From an uncultured Peptostreptococcaceae bacterium (GTDB lineage Bacteria > Bacillota > Clostridia > Peptostreptococcales > Anaerovoracaceae), in assembly GCA_905236895.1 (NCBI GenBank), contig CAJOQI010000030.1:1-13067 (forward strand): a stretch of 13,067 bases of DNA, in the 5' to 3' direction. This document shows positions 1-7,369 of the stretch, in pieces (within the stretch, counting starts at the first letter, position 1; every line of letters starts with the position of its first letter). The notes under the pieces were generated by a model. The model was not told the origin of the DNA. It saw nothing but the letters and a program-made list of their open reading frames with translations, and did not search any database. Both the position numbers and the translations under genes were made by a program.

Positions 1-83
1 GCGTGATGGAATTGGCAGACGTGCGGGATTCAAAATCCCGTGGTGGCAACACCGTATGGGTTCGACCCCCATCGCCGGCACCA
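1..83 (+). tRNA. tRNA-Leu (anticodon CAA), 5' end cut by the window
   Basis: Reads UUG leucine codons. The anticodon stem CGGGA (24-28) pairs with TCCCG (36-40) around the loop TTCAAAA, placing anticodon CAA at 31-33. A long variable arm follows (GGTG, loop GCAA, CACC), as expected for the class II tRNAs Leu, Ser and Tyr. The T arm is ATGGG / TTCGACC / CCCAT. The 3' acceptor strand CGCCGGC (73-79) is followed by discriminator A80, typical of tRNA-Leu, and an encoded CCA (81-83). Only GCG of the 5' acceptor strand (1-3) is inside the window, so four bases are missing. There is no terminator between it and yajC, whose start codon lies 20 bases downstream, so the two may share a transcript. Confidence 0.96.
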
Positions 84-91
84 TATTTTTT

Positions 92-97
92 AGGAGG
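92..97 (+). promoter_or_regulatory. Ribosome binding site of yajC
   Basis: A perfect AGGAGG lies 6 bases before ATG 104. It decides the yajC start: the reading frame is open upstream to an ATG at 56, but that codon lies inside the tRNA and has no Shine-Dalgarno sequence. Confidence 0.85.
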
Positions 98-103
98 ATA
101 GAA

Positions 104-595
104 ATGCTAGACAACAGTCAAATGATGTACCAGGGAATAATCCTTATCGGTTTTCTTGCTATCATGTATTTTTTACTTGTTAGACCCCAAAAGAAAAAGG
201 AACAGGAAATAGAGAATATGCGTAACAGCATCAAGGTGGGCGATGAAATCGTAACTATCGGTGGTGTTATGGGTAGGGTTATTAAGCTTAAAGACGATAG
301 CCTTGTTATCCAGGTTGGCGCAGATAAAACAAAGTTTGAAATTAAGCGTTGGGCAATATCTTCAGTAGGAAAGACAGAAGGATCATCTTCCGCCTCCAGA
401 GGAGAAGCAGAGGATACGGAGTCCAAGAAGGCTAAACCCAAGAGACTTGGAAAGAAGGAAAGTGTGGAAGAAGAAAAGGTTGAAGCGGCTGTAGAGACGG
501 TCAAGGAAGAAACCGCTCAGGTTGCGGAAGCAGTGAAAGCTCCTTCCGTTGAGGAGGCAGTTGAAGAAGCAGTTGCTTCCGAAGAAAGCCTTTAA
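104..595 (+). CDS. yajC: YajC, preprotein translocase accessory subunit with a long charged C-terminal tail
   Basis: YajC is a small inner-membrane partner of the SecDF complex, which assists SecYEG in protein export. The 163-residue product has one membrane helix at about residues 9-26, followed by the family signature RPQKKKEQE (27-35), and then the small cytoplasmic domain with GDEIVTIGG (46-54) and GRV. The conserved part ends near residue 90. The remaining 70 or so residues are low complexity: a Ser/Lys stretch with a basic patch (KKAKPKRLGKK, 108-118), then an Ala/Val/Glu-rich acidic region to the end. Family members are usually nearer 85-110 residues, so this tail is an extension. The gene follows tRNA-Leu closely and is followed by a terminator, so it is probably not mainly cotranscribed with secDF, although it sits next to it as in most bacteria. 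Confidence 0.93.
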   Translation: MLDNSQMMYQGIILIGFLAIMYFLLVRPQKKKEQEIENMRNSIKVGDEIVTIGGVMGRVIKLKDDSLVIQVGADKTKFEIKRWAISSVGKTEGSSSASRGEAEDTESKKAKPKRLGKKESVEEEKVEAAVETVKEETAQVAEAVKAPSVEEAVEEAVASEESL

Positions 596-627
596 TTCAT
601 ACTTTATATACGGGTTTTGAAATGATA

Positions 628-659
628 GATTCCCGCAAAAAATGGCGGGGATCTTTTTT
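628..659 (+). terminator. Intrinsic terminator after yajC
   Basis: A 9-bp stem pairs GATTCCCGC (628-636) with GCGGGGATC (645-653), with one G-T pair and an 8-base loop. It is followed directly by six T (654-659). This is a standard Rho-independent terminator lying 33 bases after the yajC stop, and it should end the tRNA-yajC transcript. Confidence 0.88.
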
Positions 660-671
660 GTGCAAGAAAAG

Positions 672-696
672 TCCCAAATATCTGTATTTTTTGGGA
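672..696 (+). other. Weak AT-rich inverted repeat
   Basis: TCCCAAA (672-678) pairs with TTTGGGA (690-696) around an 11-base loop, followed by AATTTT. It could be a weak back-up terminator, or a structure just upstream of the secDF promoter. The stem is short and AT-rich and no proper T-run follows, so its function is uncertain. Confidence 0.3.
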
Positions 697-715
697 ATTT
701 TAAGGCTTAAATCTA

Positions 716-744
716 TTGAATACCTATAAAGAAAGTACTATAAT
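716..744 (+). promoter_or_regulatory. Sigma-A type promoter for the secDF-rel-hisS-leuS operon
   Basis: A -35 element TTGAAT (716-721) and a perfect -10 element TATAAT (739-744) are separated by exactly 17 bases. Transcription should start near 751, giving a leader of about 50 bases before the secDF start at 803. It lies just after the yajC terminator and is the only promoter I can support ahead of the ten-gene run. The leader is too short for a T-box or a typical riboswitch. Confidence 0.78.
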
Positions 745-792
745 ATTATCTATTATAATGCCGTTTTATGTGCAAAATTCGTTAATGACTAT

Positions 793-797
793 GGAGG
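793..797 (+). promoter_or_regulatory. Ribosome binding site that sets the secDF start
   Basis: GGAGG lies 5 bases before ATG 803. The same frame is open further upstream (TTG 716, ATG 758, 785 and 791). However, 716 is inside the -35 element, 758 would leave only a few leader bases, and 785 and 791 have no Shine-Dalgarno sequence at a suitable distance. Confidence 0.75.
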
Positions 798-802
798 ATG
801 AG

Positions 803-3145
803 ATGAATCTAAAGCTTAGGAGGGTGCTTGCATGCCTGATAATCCTGGCAGTTTTGGCAGGATGGTATATCACCATTTTCGGTGTGGGCTCCGTTAATTC
901 AATCAAGAATCTGATGAAATTCGGCCTTGATGTAAATGGCGGTGTCTATGTTGTTATGGAGGCAGAAACTGATCAGACAGGCGCCGAACTTGCTCAGACA
1001 ATGGAGCAGACAAAAGAAGTTATGGACAGACGTGTCAATGCCATGGGTATTTCCGAGTCCACAGTTTCTATCGAGGGAACAAAGCGTATAAGAGTTGAAA
1101 TGCCCGGTGTTGAGAATGCCGAAGAAGCAATAGCCAATATCGGTAAAGTGGCTCAGCTTAAATTCTTGCTGGCAGACGGTACTGAAGTAATGACCGGTGA
1201 ACAAGTTAAGAATGCCACCATCGATTTGGACAGCGAGCATGGTGGTTATAAGGTGCTCCTTGAGTTCACCTCAGAGGGACAGGATCTCTTTGCTGAAGCA
1301 TCAAGAAAGGCCTATAGCGGCGAAGTTACATCTACCAACGAAGGTGTAAGCAATGCGGCTATCATGATCTATCTGGATGATGAGAGAATTACGGCTCCCG
1401 TTGTTCAGGGGGTTATCAATTCTTCAAAGTGCGAAATCACTAGCAATACCGGTTATCCTCAGGCCGAGGCTTCCAATTTGGCAGCTTTGATCAGGGGCGG
1501 TGCGCTGCCTGTTACTCTGAAGGAAATAACTTCTTCCGTACAGACCGCAACCATAGGTGCGGATGCTCTTCATAAGAGTATTGTAGCCGGAATCATCGGA
1601 CTTATCCTGGTATTCGTTCTTATGATCCTGGTCTACAATGTGCTGGGTATTATGGCGGACATAGCTCTTGCTCTCTATGTATTATTGGTTCTTTGGGCCA
1701 TGGTTGGCCTGGGTGCCGTTTTGACATTACCTGGAATTGCGGCCATTATCCTGTCGATAGGTATGGCGGTTGATGCCAATGTAATTATCTTCTCCAGAAT
1801 CAGAGAAGTGATTAATAAGGAGAGAAGCATAAGGTCTGCGGTATCCGATGGATTCAAGCAGGCGGTTGTCACCGTATTGGACGCACAGATTACAACCTTG
1901 ATTGCCGCAATCGTGCTCTTTGAAATAGGTTCCACCGTTGTAAAGGGCTTCGCCATTACCCTTATGATAGGTATTGTGGCAAGTATCTTTACCGCTATTG
2001 TGGTAACCCAGATTCTAATTGGACTCCTGGCACACAGCGAAAAGTTTGCTCAGTTTAAGTATTTTGGAATTAACGAAGACGGAACTCCAAAGAAATTAAT
2101 CAAGAAAGAATTCAATTTCATCAGAAACAGAAAGAAATACTATCTTATCAGCGCCATTCTCATTGCAATCGGACTTGGAACAGGACTGGCAAGAGGCTTC
2201 AATTACGGTATCGACTTTACAGGCGGTGCCATGATTCAGCTGGATATGGGTGAAAAGGTAAGCACCGAAGATGTTGAAAAAGCTATCGAAGAGTTGGACC
2301 TTAATCCCACAGTTATCCTTTCCGGAAGCAATAGGGATCAGGTAATAATCAAGACTACCAAGGCTCTTGAAAATAACGAGAGACTTCAGGTGGTTGAGAA
2401 GCTGGGAGAAAAGTTTGGTGTTACAGCAGACGATATCTTGGCATCTGAACAGTTTGGTCCAACGGTGGGTGACGAACTTAAGGCAAATGCCATTAAATCC
2501 ATAATGATCGCGGCCATAGGAATGCTTCTCTATATAATACTGAGATTCAGATCCTGGAAATACGGACTTTCCGCCGTGGCCGGATTGATTCACGACATCC
2601 TGATTGTTTTGGCCTTCTATGGCTTCTTCAGAATCACCATCAATAACCCCTTCATCGCAGGTATTCTGACGGTGGTGGGATATTCCATAAACGATACCAT
2701 CGTTATCTTTGACAGAATCAGGGAGAACAGAGAACTCTATAAGAACGATTCTCTGGAAGAGATTATCGATATGAGTATAAACCAGACCTTGGGTCGTTCA
2801 ATCATGACATCGGTAACAACCCTGGTTGCTATGATACCTCTTATGATAATGGTATCAACCTCCATCAGAGAATTCGTAATTCCTCTCATGGTAGGTGTAT
2901 TGGTGGGTACATATTCATCCGTATTCCTCTGCAGCCCGCTTTACTACGAGCTTTGTAAGAAGGAAGATGAATCCAAATACGTAGGTGCCGTTAAGCAGAA
3001 AAAGAATGACAAGCAGGAAAAGCTTAATAAGCAAGAGAAACAAGAAAACCAAGATAAGCAGGATCAGGAAGAGCAACAAGTTCAACAGAAAAAACAAAAC
3101 AAGCAGAATAAGCAAAAGAAGAAAAAGAAATCCAAATCCAAATAG
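803..3145 (+). CDS. secDF: SecDF, fused protein-export membrane subunits SecD and SecF
   Basis: SecDF uses the proton gradient to pull exported proteins through SecYEG on the outer face of the membrane. The 780-residue product joins both halves in one chain. The SecD half has a first membrane helix (about 8-26), the motif FGLDVNGGV (40-48), a large external domain, and a helix bundle with SIGMAVDANVIIFSRI (318-333), whose D324 matches the essential proton-relay aspartate. The SecF half begins near 435 and shows GIDFTGG (469-475), TVGDEL (554-559), LIHD (595-598) and GYSINDTIVIFDRIREN (626-642), with the matching D631. The cytoplasmic C-terminus (about 731-780) is a Lys/Gln/Asn/Glu low-complexity tail. 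Both halves keep their key residues, so it should be functional. It heads the operon, 21 bases before rel. Start chosen by the GGAGG at 793-797. Confidence 0.95.
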   Translation: MNLKLRRVLACLIILAVLAGWYITIFGVGSVNSIKNLMKFGLDVNGGVYVVMEAETDQTGAELAQTMEQTKEVMDRRVNAMGISESTVSIEGTKRIRVEMPGVENAEEAIANIGKVAQLKFLLADGTEVMTGEQVKNATIDLDSEHGGYKVLLEFTSEGQDLFAEASRKAYSGEVTSTNEGVSNAAIMIYLDDERITAPVVQGVINSSKCEITSNTGYPQAEASNLAALIRGGALPVTLKEITSSVQTATIGADALHKSIVAGIIGLILVFVLMILVYNVLGIMADIALALYVLLVLWAMVGLGAVLTLPGIAAIILSIGMAVDANVIIFSRIREVINKERSIRSAVSDGFKQAVVTVLDAQITTLIAAIVLFEIGSTVVKGFAITLMIGIVASIFTAIVVTQILIGLLAHSEKFAQFKYFGINEDGTPKKLIKKEFNFIRNRKKYYLISAILIAIGLGTGLARGFNYGIDFTGGAMIQLDMGEKVSTEDVEKAIEELDLNPTVILSGSNRDQVIIKTTKALENNERLQVVEKLGEKFGVTADDILASEQFGPTVGDELKANAIKSIMIAAIGMLLYIILRFRSWKYGLSAVAGLIHDILIVLAFYGFFRITINNPFIAGILTVVGYSINDTIVIFDRIRENRELYKNDSLEEIIDMSINQTLGRSIMTSVTTLVAMIPLMIMVSTSIREFVIPLMVGVLVGTYSSVFLCSPLYYELCKKEDESKYVGAVKQKKNDKQEKLNKQEKQENQDKQDQEEQQVQQKKQNKQNKQKKKKKSKSK
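2993..3142 (+). repeat. Low-complexity A-rich tract encoding the Lys/Gln tail of SecDF
   Basis: Residues 731-780 of SecDF are built from repeated short units such as KQ, KQEK, KQN and QNKQ, ending in KKKKKSKSK. The DNA is strongly A-rich with imperfect AAGCA(A/G)GA-like repeats, so it is prone to length change by slippage. The tail follows the last predicted membrane helix, so it should lie in the cytoplasm and be strongly basic at its end. Confidence 0.7.
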
Positions 3146-3166
3146 TCTTTGACATAAGAGAGGTTT

Positions 3167-5368
3167 ATGAACACAAAGGAAGAGTTCCTACGGGAACTTG
3201 AAAGCTATAATAAAAATTATGATATAGACCTTATTGGAAAAGCCCTTGATACAGCAAAGGCTCTTCATGAAGGACAGCTTCGCAGAAGCGGTGAGCCCTA
3301 CGTGATTCATCCCATGGCGGTTGCGGTTATTTTGGCCCAACTGGGAATGGACGATGAAACCATCGTGGCAGGGCTTCTTCATGATGCGGTGGAAGATACG
3401 GACTATACCCGTGATCAGTTGGTTGAAGACTTTGGTGAGGGTGTGGCTCTCTTGGTGGACGGAGTTACCAAATTAGGCTCCATTAAATTCGATACCAAGG
3501 AAGAAGCTCAGGCTGAAAACCTTAGAAAGATGTTCCTGGCCATGTCCAAGGACATCAGGGTTCTCATTATTAAACTTGCGGATAGACTCCACAATATGAG
3601 AACCGCAGAATACTGGAATACGGATAAACAAAAGGAAAAGTCCAGAGAAACTTTGGATATCTATGCCCCCTTGGCCAGCCGTCTTGGTATCTATACCATC
3701 AAATTTGAGCTGGAGGACACAGCATTAAAATACCTTCAGCCGGAGAAGTATGAGACCCTTGAAAAGGCTGTAAACGAAAAGAAGGAGCAGAGGGAATTCT
3801 TTATCCAGAAAGCCATCTACAGAATTGAGGAAGCTCTGAATCAGATGGGCATTCACTACGAAATAGTGGGAAGGTCCAAGCACCTCTATAGCATCTATAG
3901 AAAGATGACCATCCAGCGTAAACAGCTTGATGAAATCTTTGATCTTACAGCTATCCGTATCATTGTGGGAACAGTAAGGGATTGCTATGCGGTTCTGGGA
4001 CAGGTCCACACCATGTGGAAACCTATTCCCGGAAGATTCAAGGACTATATAGCAATGCCCAAACCCAATATGTATCAGTCTCTCCACACCACCGTATTGG
4101 GAGAAAGCGGAGAACCCTTCGAGATTCAGATAAGGACCTATGAGATGCATCGGGTTGCCGAATACGGTATCGCAGCTCACTGGAAATACAAAGAAGGTAA
4201 GCACGAGGGTTCAGAGGGGGCAGACGATCTTAAGTTAGCTTGGGTAAGACAGGCTCTGGAATGGCAGCAGGAAACCAGCGATCCAAAGGAGTTCATGGAA
4301 ACCCTTAAGATGGACCTCTTCTCCAGCCAGGTATTCGTATTCACCCCGAAGGGTGAGGTTATCGACCTTCCTGCGGAGTCCACACCTTTGGACTTTGCTT
4401 TTAAGATTCATACGGATGTAGGGGCGAAATGTGTAGGAGCCAAGGTAAACGGAAAGATGGTTACCATCGACTATAAGCTTCACAACGGAGATATAGTTGA
4501 AATTGTTACATCCTCCAACGCCAGCGGTCCATCGGTAGACTGGCTTAAGATAGCCAAGAGCTCCACCGCAAGAAGTAAGATTAGGCAGTATCTAAGAAAG
4601 GCCAATAAGTCCGACGACGTAGCCAAGGGCCGTGAGATGCTGGATAAATATATCCGCAAGAAGGGCTACGATCCCCAACTGGTGGAGAGAGCCGCCAATA
4701 TGAATAAGGCCATGAAAGAGATGGGCATTGCCAACGGTATGGATGACCTTTATGCCCAGATCAGCAAAAGCAGCGCGTTGGTCAGCAAATATGCGGGACT
4801 TCTCTTTAAGCATTACGAGGAAGAACAGCAGCAAAGCATCAAGAAGGAAGAGGAAAAAGAAAAGGCTCTTCTGGAAGGCACAAAGAAGGAGAAGGAAGAC
4901 AGGCATAGAAAGGATAATCCTGGAATAGTTGTTAAGGGTGCGGATAATCTGATGATCAGAATATCCCGTTGCTGCAACCCGGTTCCAGGAGACGATATTG
5001 TGGGCTTTATAACCAAGGGAAGAGGCATATCCGTTCACAGAGCGGACTGCTCCAATGTTACAGCTCTTCCCCAGGAAGAGAGAGCAAGATTTATCGAAGT
5101 TGAGTGGGAAGACCTTAAGGCGGGCAATACCTATGATGCGGATATTTCCATAATTACAGCGGACAGAAAGCATATGTTCTCCGATATATCCAAGGCCTGC
5201 GAAGATATGGATGTCCATATCTCCGGGGTTAATGCCAAGAGCACCAAGGATGGCACTGTGCATATAATACTTACTCTTTCAATTTCAAGTACTCAACAGA
5301 TCGAAAAGGTTTTGAGAGTCCTTAGAAATGTGGAAGGGGTAAGCAACGTATATAGGGCAAAATCCTAA
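3167..5368 (+). CDS. rel: Rel, bifunctional (p)ppGpp synthetase/hydrolase
   Basis: Makes (p)ppGpp from GTP or GDP plus ATP when uncharged tRNA stalls ribosomes, and hydrolyses it again. The 733-residue length is normal. The N-terminal HD hydrolase keeps H48, H72-D73, E76-D77 and D139 (LADRLHNMRT). The synthetase domain has GRSKHLYSIYRKM (235-247), D259, GRFKDYIAMPKPNMYQSLH (289-307) and E319 in FEIQIRT. The RFKD form (290-293) is the RXKD version found in bifunctional Rel enzymes, not the EXDD version of monofunctional RelA. A TGS domain (about 385-447), a helical region, a charged linker (about 550-585), a Cys domain (C602, C603, H624, C628) and a C-terminal ACT domain (about 656-733) follow. 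Start ATG 3167 has AAGAGAGG 3 bases upstream, a rather tight spacing. recJ and apt, often found just upstream in Clostridia, are absent. Confidence 0.96.
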   Translation: MNTKEEFLRELESYNKNYDIDLIGKALDTAKALHEGQLRRSGEPYVIHPMAVAVILAQLGMDDETIVAGLLHDAVEDTDYTRDQLVEDFGEGVALLVDGVTKLGSIKFDTKEEAQAENLRKMFLAMSKDIRVLIIKLADRLHNMRTAEYWNTDKQKEKSRETLDIYAPLASRLGIYTIKFELEDTALKYLQPEKYETLEKAVNEKKEQREFFIQKAIYRIEEALNQMGIHYEIVGRSKHLYSIYRKMTIQRKQLDEIFDLTAIRIIVGTVRDCYAVLGQVHTMWKPIPGRFKDYIAMPKPNMYQSLHTTVLGESGEPFEIQIRTYEMHRVAEYGIAAHWKYKEGKHEGSEGADDLKLAWVRQALEWQQETSDPKEFMETLKMDLFSSQVFVFTPKGEVIDLPAESTPLDFAFKIHTDVGAKCVGAKVNGKMVTIDYKLHNGDIVEIVTSSNASGPSVDWLKIAKSSTARSKIRQYLRKANKSDDVAKGREMLDKYIRKKGYDPQLVERAANMNKAMKEMGIANGMDDLYAQISKSSALVSKYAGLLFKHYEEEQQQSIKKEEEKEKALLEGTKKEKEDRHRKDNPGIVVKGADNLMIRISRCCNPVPGDDIVGFITKGRGISVHRADCSNVTALPQEERARFIEVEWEDLKAGNTYDADISIITADRKHMFSDISKACEDMDVHISGVNAKSTKDGTVHIILTLSISSTQQIEKVLRVLRNVEGVSNVYRAKS

Positions 5369-5386
5369 AAGAAAGAAGGTAATCCT

Positions 5387-6028
5387 TTGATTCATATTAG
5401 ATCCTGTGAAATGGGCATGGCAGCCGCAAATTGTTATATCGTTCATGATGATGGTCATAAAGGCTTTATTGTGGATCCCGGGGATAGAAGCGAAAAACTT
5501 ATTTCAATTATTCGAGATGAGGAAATCGATCTGGAATACATCATCCTTACCCACGGTCATGGTGACCATATAGGTGGAGTGGAATCCATTTTGGAGGCCT
5601 TCCCGGCGGCGAAGATTGTGGCTCACACAGATGAAAAGGAATTATTGAATGACCCATCCTTAAATCTATCAAGGGAGGTCTGCGGAAAGGCCATTAGCTT
5701 TGATGCGGGGCTCTATGTTAGGGATGGAGAGCGTCTTAAAATAGGGGAAATTGATTTGGAATTTATCCATACTCCAGGACATACCAAGGGAGGCATGTGC
5801 ATCCTTATGGATATTCCCGAAGGGGGCAAGGCCCTTTTTTCGGGAGATACCCTGTTCATGCAATCCATTGGAAGAACGGATTTCCCGGGAGGGGATTATA
5901 GCACCCTTATTAAATCCATAAGGACCAAACTATATTCCCTTCCTGACGATACCCTGGTTCTTCCGGGACATATGGGAGCAACAGAGATAGGAAATGAAAA
6001 GAGGTATAATCCCTTTGTTAAGGCTTAA
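5387..6028 (+). CDS. Metallo-beta-lactamase fold hydrolase (YqgX / glyoxalase II-like)
   Basis: A soluble zinc hydrolase of 213 residues, a normal length for this subfamily. The metal-binding set is complete: THGHGDH (55-61), H132 in PGHTKG, D154 in SGDTLF, and H195 in PGH. The stretch GRTDFPGGD (162-170) and the C-terminal IGNEKRYNPF (201-210) are typical of the YqgX/GloB-like group that accompanies rel and hemZ in many Clostridia. The substrate is unknown; hydrolysis of a glutathione-like or bacillithiol-like thioester is possible by family analogy only. The start is TTG 5387, with AAGGT 6 bases upstream. The first ATG in frame (5411) would remove the first beta strand and is disfavoured. 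It begins 18 bases after rel, and its 3' end overlaps hemZ. Confidence 0.88.
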   Translation: MIHIRSCEMGMAAANCYIVHDDGHKGFIVDPGDRSEKLISIIRDEEIDLEYIILTHGHGDHIGGVESILEAFPAAKIVAHTDEKELLNDPSLNLSREVCGKAISFDAGLYVRDGERLKIGEIDLEFIHTPGHTKGGMCILMDIPEGGKALFSGDTLFMQSIGRTDFPGGDYSTLIKSIRTKLYSLPDDTLVLPGHMGATEIGNEKRYNPFVKA

Positions 6029-7367
6029 GATAGAGAGTTTTGAAAAGAAAGACCTATTGCTGGAACTTATTAACGAATTCCTTTCGCCCGGAGAATATGA
6101 GCTGGTAGAAGATAAGGAGGATCTTATTATAAATGCCAAAGGTTCCCGGGATGTGGATGAGATAAAGAGAGAGATTTTTAAGGTACTGGGAAAGCTTAAA
6201 GGCGAGACCCCTGGATGGGGAATATTGACCGGGGTAAGACCGGTTAAACTTGCAGGAGAACTTTTAAGGCAAGAAGGCTCAAGAGAAAAAGCTGCGGAAA
6301 TACTTAGGGATAAATATCTTCTTTCGGAGGAGAAGATTGATCTTATACAGGATATTTATCATAGGCAGATAGCTTCTCTCGGTTATCCGCCGGAGAACAG
6401 CGCCGGGGTATATATAGGGATTCCATTCTGTCCCACCAGATGTCTATACTGCTCCTTCGCCTCCAACCAGGTGGGAGAGAAAGAAATTGCAAGATATCTT
6501 CAGGCACTTAAAAAGGAGATTCTCTGGACCGGAAGGAAGATGGATGAATGGGGAATCCATACAGAAAGCCTCTATATGGGTGGAGGAACCCCAACCACTC
6601 TTTCTGCTGAACAGCTTGGAGAGATCATTACATCCATCAAAGAAAGCTTTGATATGTCATGGGTAAAAGAGTTTACCGTGGAAGCGGGAAGACCCGATAC
6701 CATAGATTTGGAAAAGCTCAGGACTCTAAAGGATTTGGGCGTTGACAGAATTAGCATCAATCCCCAGTCCATGAAGGATAGAACCTTGGAGCTCATAGGA
6801 AGAAACCATAGTCCCCGGGATATTGAGAGGGCCTTTGGTGAAGCCCTGGAGGTGGGCTTTAACAGCATCAATGCAGATCTAATCGCCGGACTTCCTGAGG
6901 AAGAGCCTGAGGATCTGATGAATAGTTTAATAAGGGTGAGAGAACTTGGTGCGGACAATATAACAATTCATTCCCTTGCGGTAAAGCGGGCATCAAAGCT
7001 AAAAGAAGTTGACCCTGACTATCATTATAAGCAAGGGGAAACAGTTAAAGAGATGATAAGAGGGGCGGGGGAATACCTTGATGGAGAAGGATTTAGACCC
7101 TATTACCTCTATAGACAAAAACATATGGCAGGTGCCGCAGAGAATACGGGATATGCAATTCCCGGAAAAGAGAGCATCTACAATGTGAGAATAATGGACG
7201 AGCATCAGCATATAATTGCTCTCGGTGCAGGTGGGGTCTCCAAGGTTTATTATACCAAGGAGAATCGCCTTGAAAGGGTGGCCAATGTAACCAATTATGA
7301 GCAATATATAGACAGAATTGATGAGATGCTTGAAAGAAAAGAGAAAGGTTTTTCTCAGGAGGATTAG
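5994..7367 (+). CDS. hemZ: HemZ-type radical SAM protein (coproporphyrinogen dehydrogenase family)
   Basis: Belongs to the oxygen-independent coproporphyrinogen oxidase-like radical SAM proteins. The family reaction is decarboxylation of two propionates of coproporphyrinogen III, but activity in heme-poor Clostridia is unproven. Numbering from ATG 5994 (457 residues), the [4Fe-4S] motif is CPTRCLYC (C146, C150, C153), the SAM-binding GGGTP lies at 196-200, and the HemZ-like segment YYLYRQKHMAG (370-380) is followed by ENTGYA. The N-terminal 130 or so residues form the extra domain that separates HemZ from HemN and HemW. The start is uncertain. ATG 5994 overlaps the preceding gene by 35 bases and has a poor ribosome site. 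TTG 6015 has AAGAGGT 9 bases upstream and would begin nearer the usual family N-terminus. The gene ends 2 bases before hisS. Confidence 0.88.
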   Translation: MKRGIIPLLRLKIESFEKKDLLLELINEFLSPGEYELVEDKEDLIINAKGSRDVDEIKREIFKVLGKLKGETPGWGILTGVRPVKLAGELLRQEGSREKAAEILRDKYLLSEEKIDLIQDIYHRQIASLGYPPENSAGVYIGIPFCPTRCLYCSFASNQVGEKEIARYLQALKKEILWTGRKMDEWGIHTESLYMGGGTPTTLSAEQLGEIITSIKESFDMSWVKEFTVEAGRPDTIDLEKLRTLKDLGVDRISINPQSMKDRTLELIGRNHSPRDIERAFGEALEVGFNSINADLIAGLPEEEPEDLMNSLIRVRELGADNITIHSLAVKRASKLKEVDPDYHYKQGETVKEMIRGAGEYLDGEGFRPYYLYRQKHMAGAAENTGYAIPGKESIYNVRIMDEHQHIIALGAGGVSKVYYTKENRLERVANVTNYEQYIDRIDEMLERKEKGFSQED

Positions 7368-7369
7368 AA

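Noticed and set aside
1..83. Possible link between tRNA-Leu at one end and leuS at the other
   Set aside because: They are about 12 kb apart, in separate transcription units divided by a terminator, and the window edges are arbitrary.
56..103. N-terminal extension of YajC to ATG 56
   Set aside because: It lies inside the T arm of the tRNA and would put residues before the known N-terminus. AGGAGG at 92-97 points to ATG 104.
754..759. Second TATAAT downstream of the secDF promoter
   Set aside because: The -35 position it would need (about 731-736, GAAAGT) does not fit. The pair at 716-721 and 739-744 is far better.
768..785. Five-codon reading frame MCKIR in the secDF leader, considered as a regulatory leader peptide
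   Set aside because: It has no ribosome site, is far too short for an arrest peptide, and nothing shows it is translated.
2096..2593. - strand reading frame opposite the SecF half of secDF (165 codons)
   Set aside because: Antisense to a conserved membrane protein, with no plausible product and no ribosome site.
3149..3154. TTGACA, a perfect -35 hexamer before rel
   Set aside because: No -10 element lies at 16-18 bases; the sequence there (around 3171-3178) is CACAAAGG inside rel.
4592..5263. Long - strand reading frame opposite rel (223 codons)
   Set aside because: It lies fully antisense to conserved Rel domains, has no recognisable motif, and is a shadow of codon bias, like the other - strand frames in the window.
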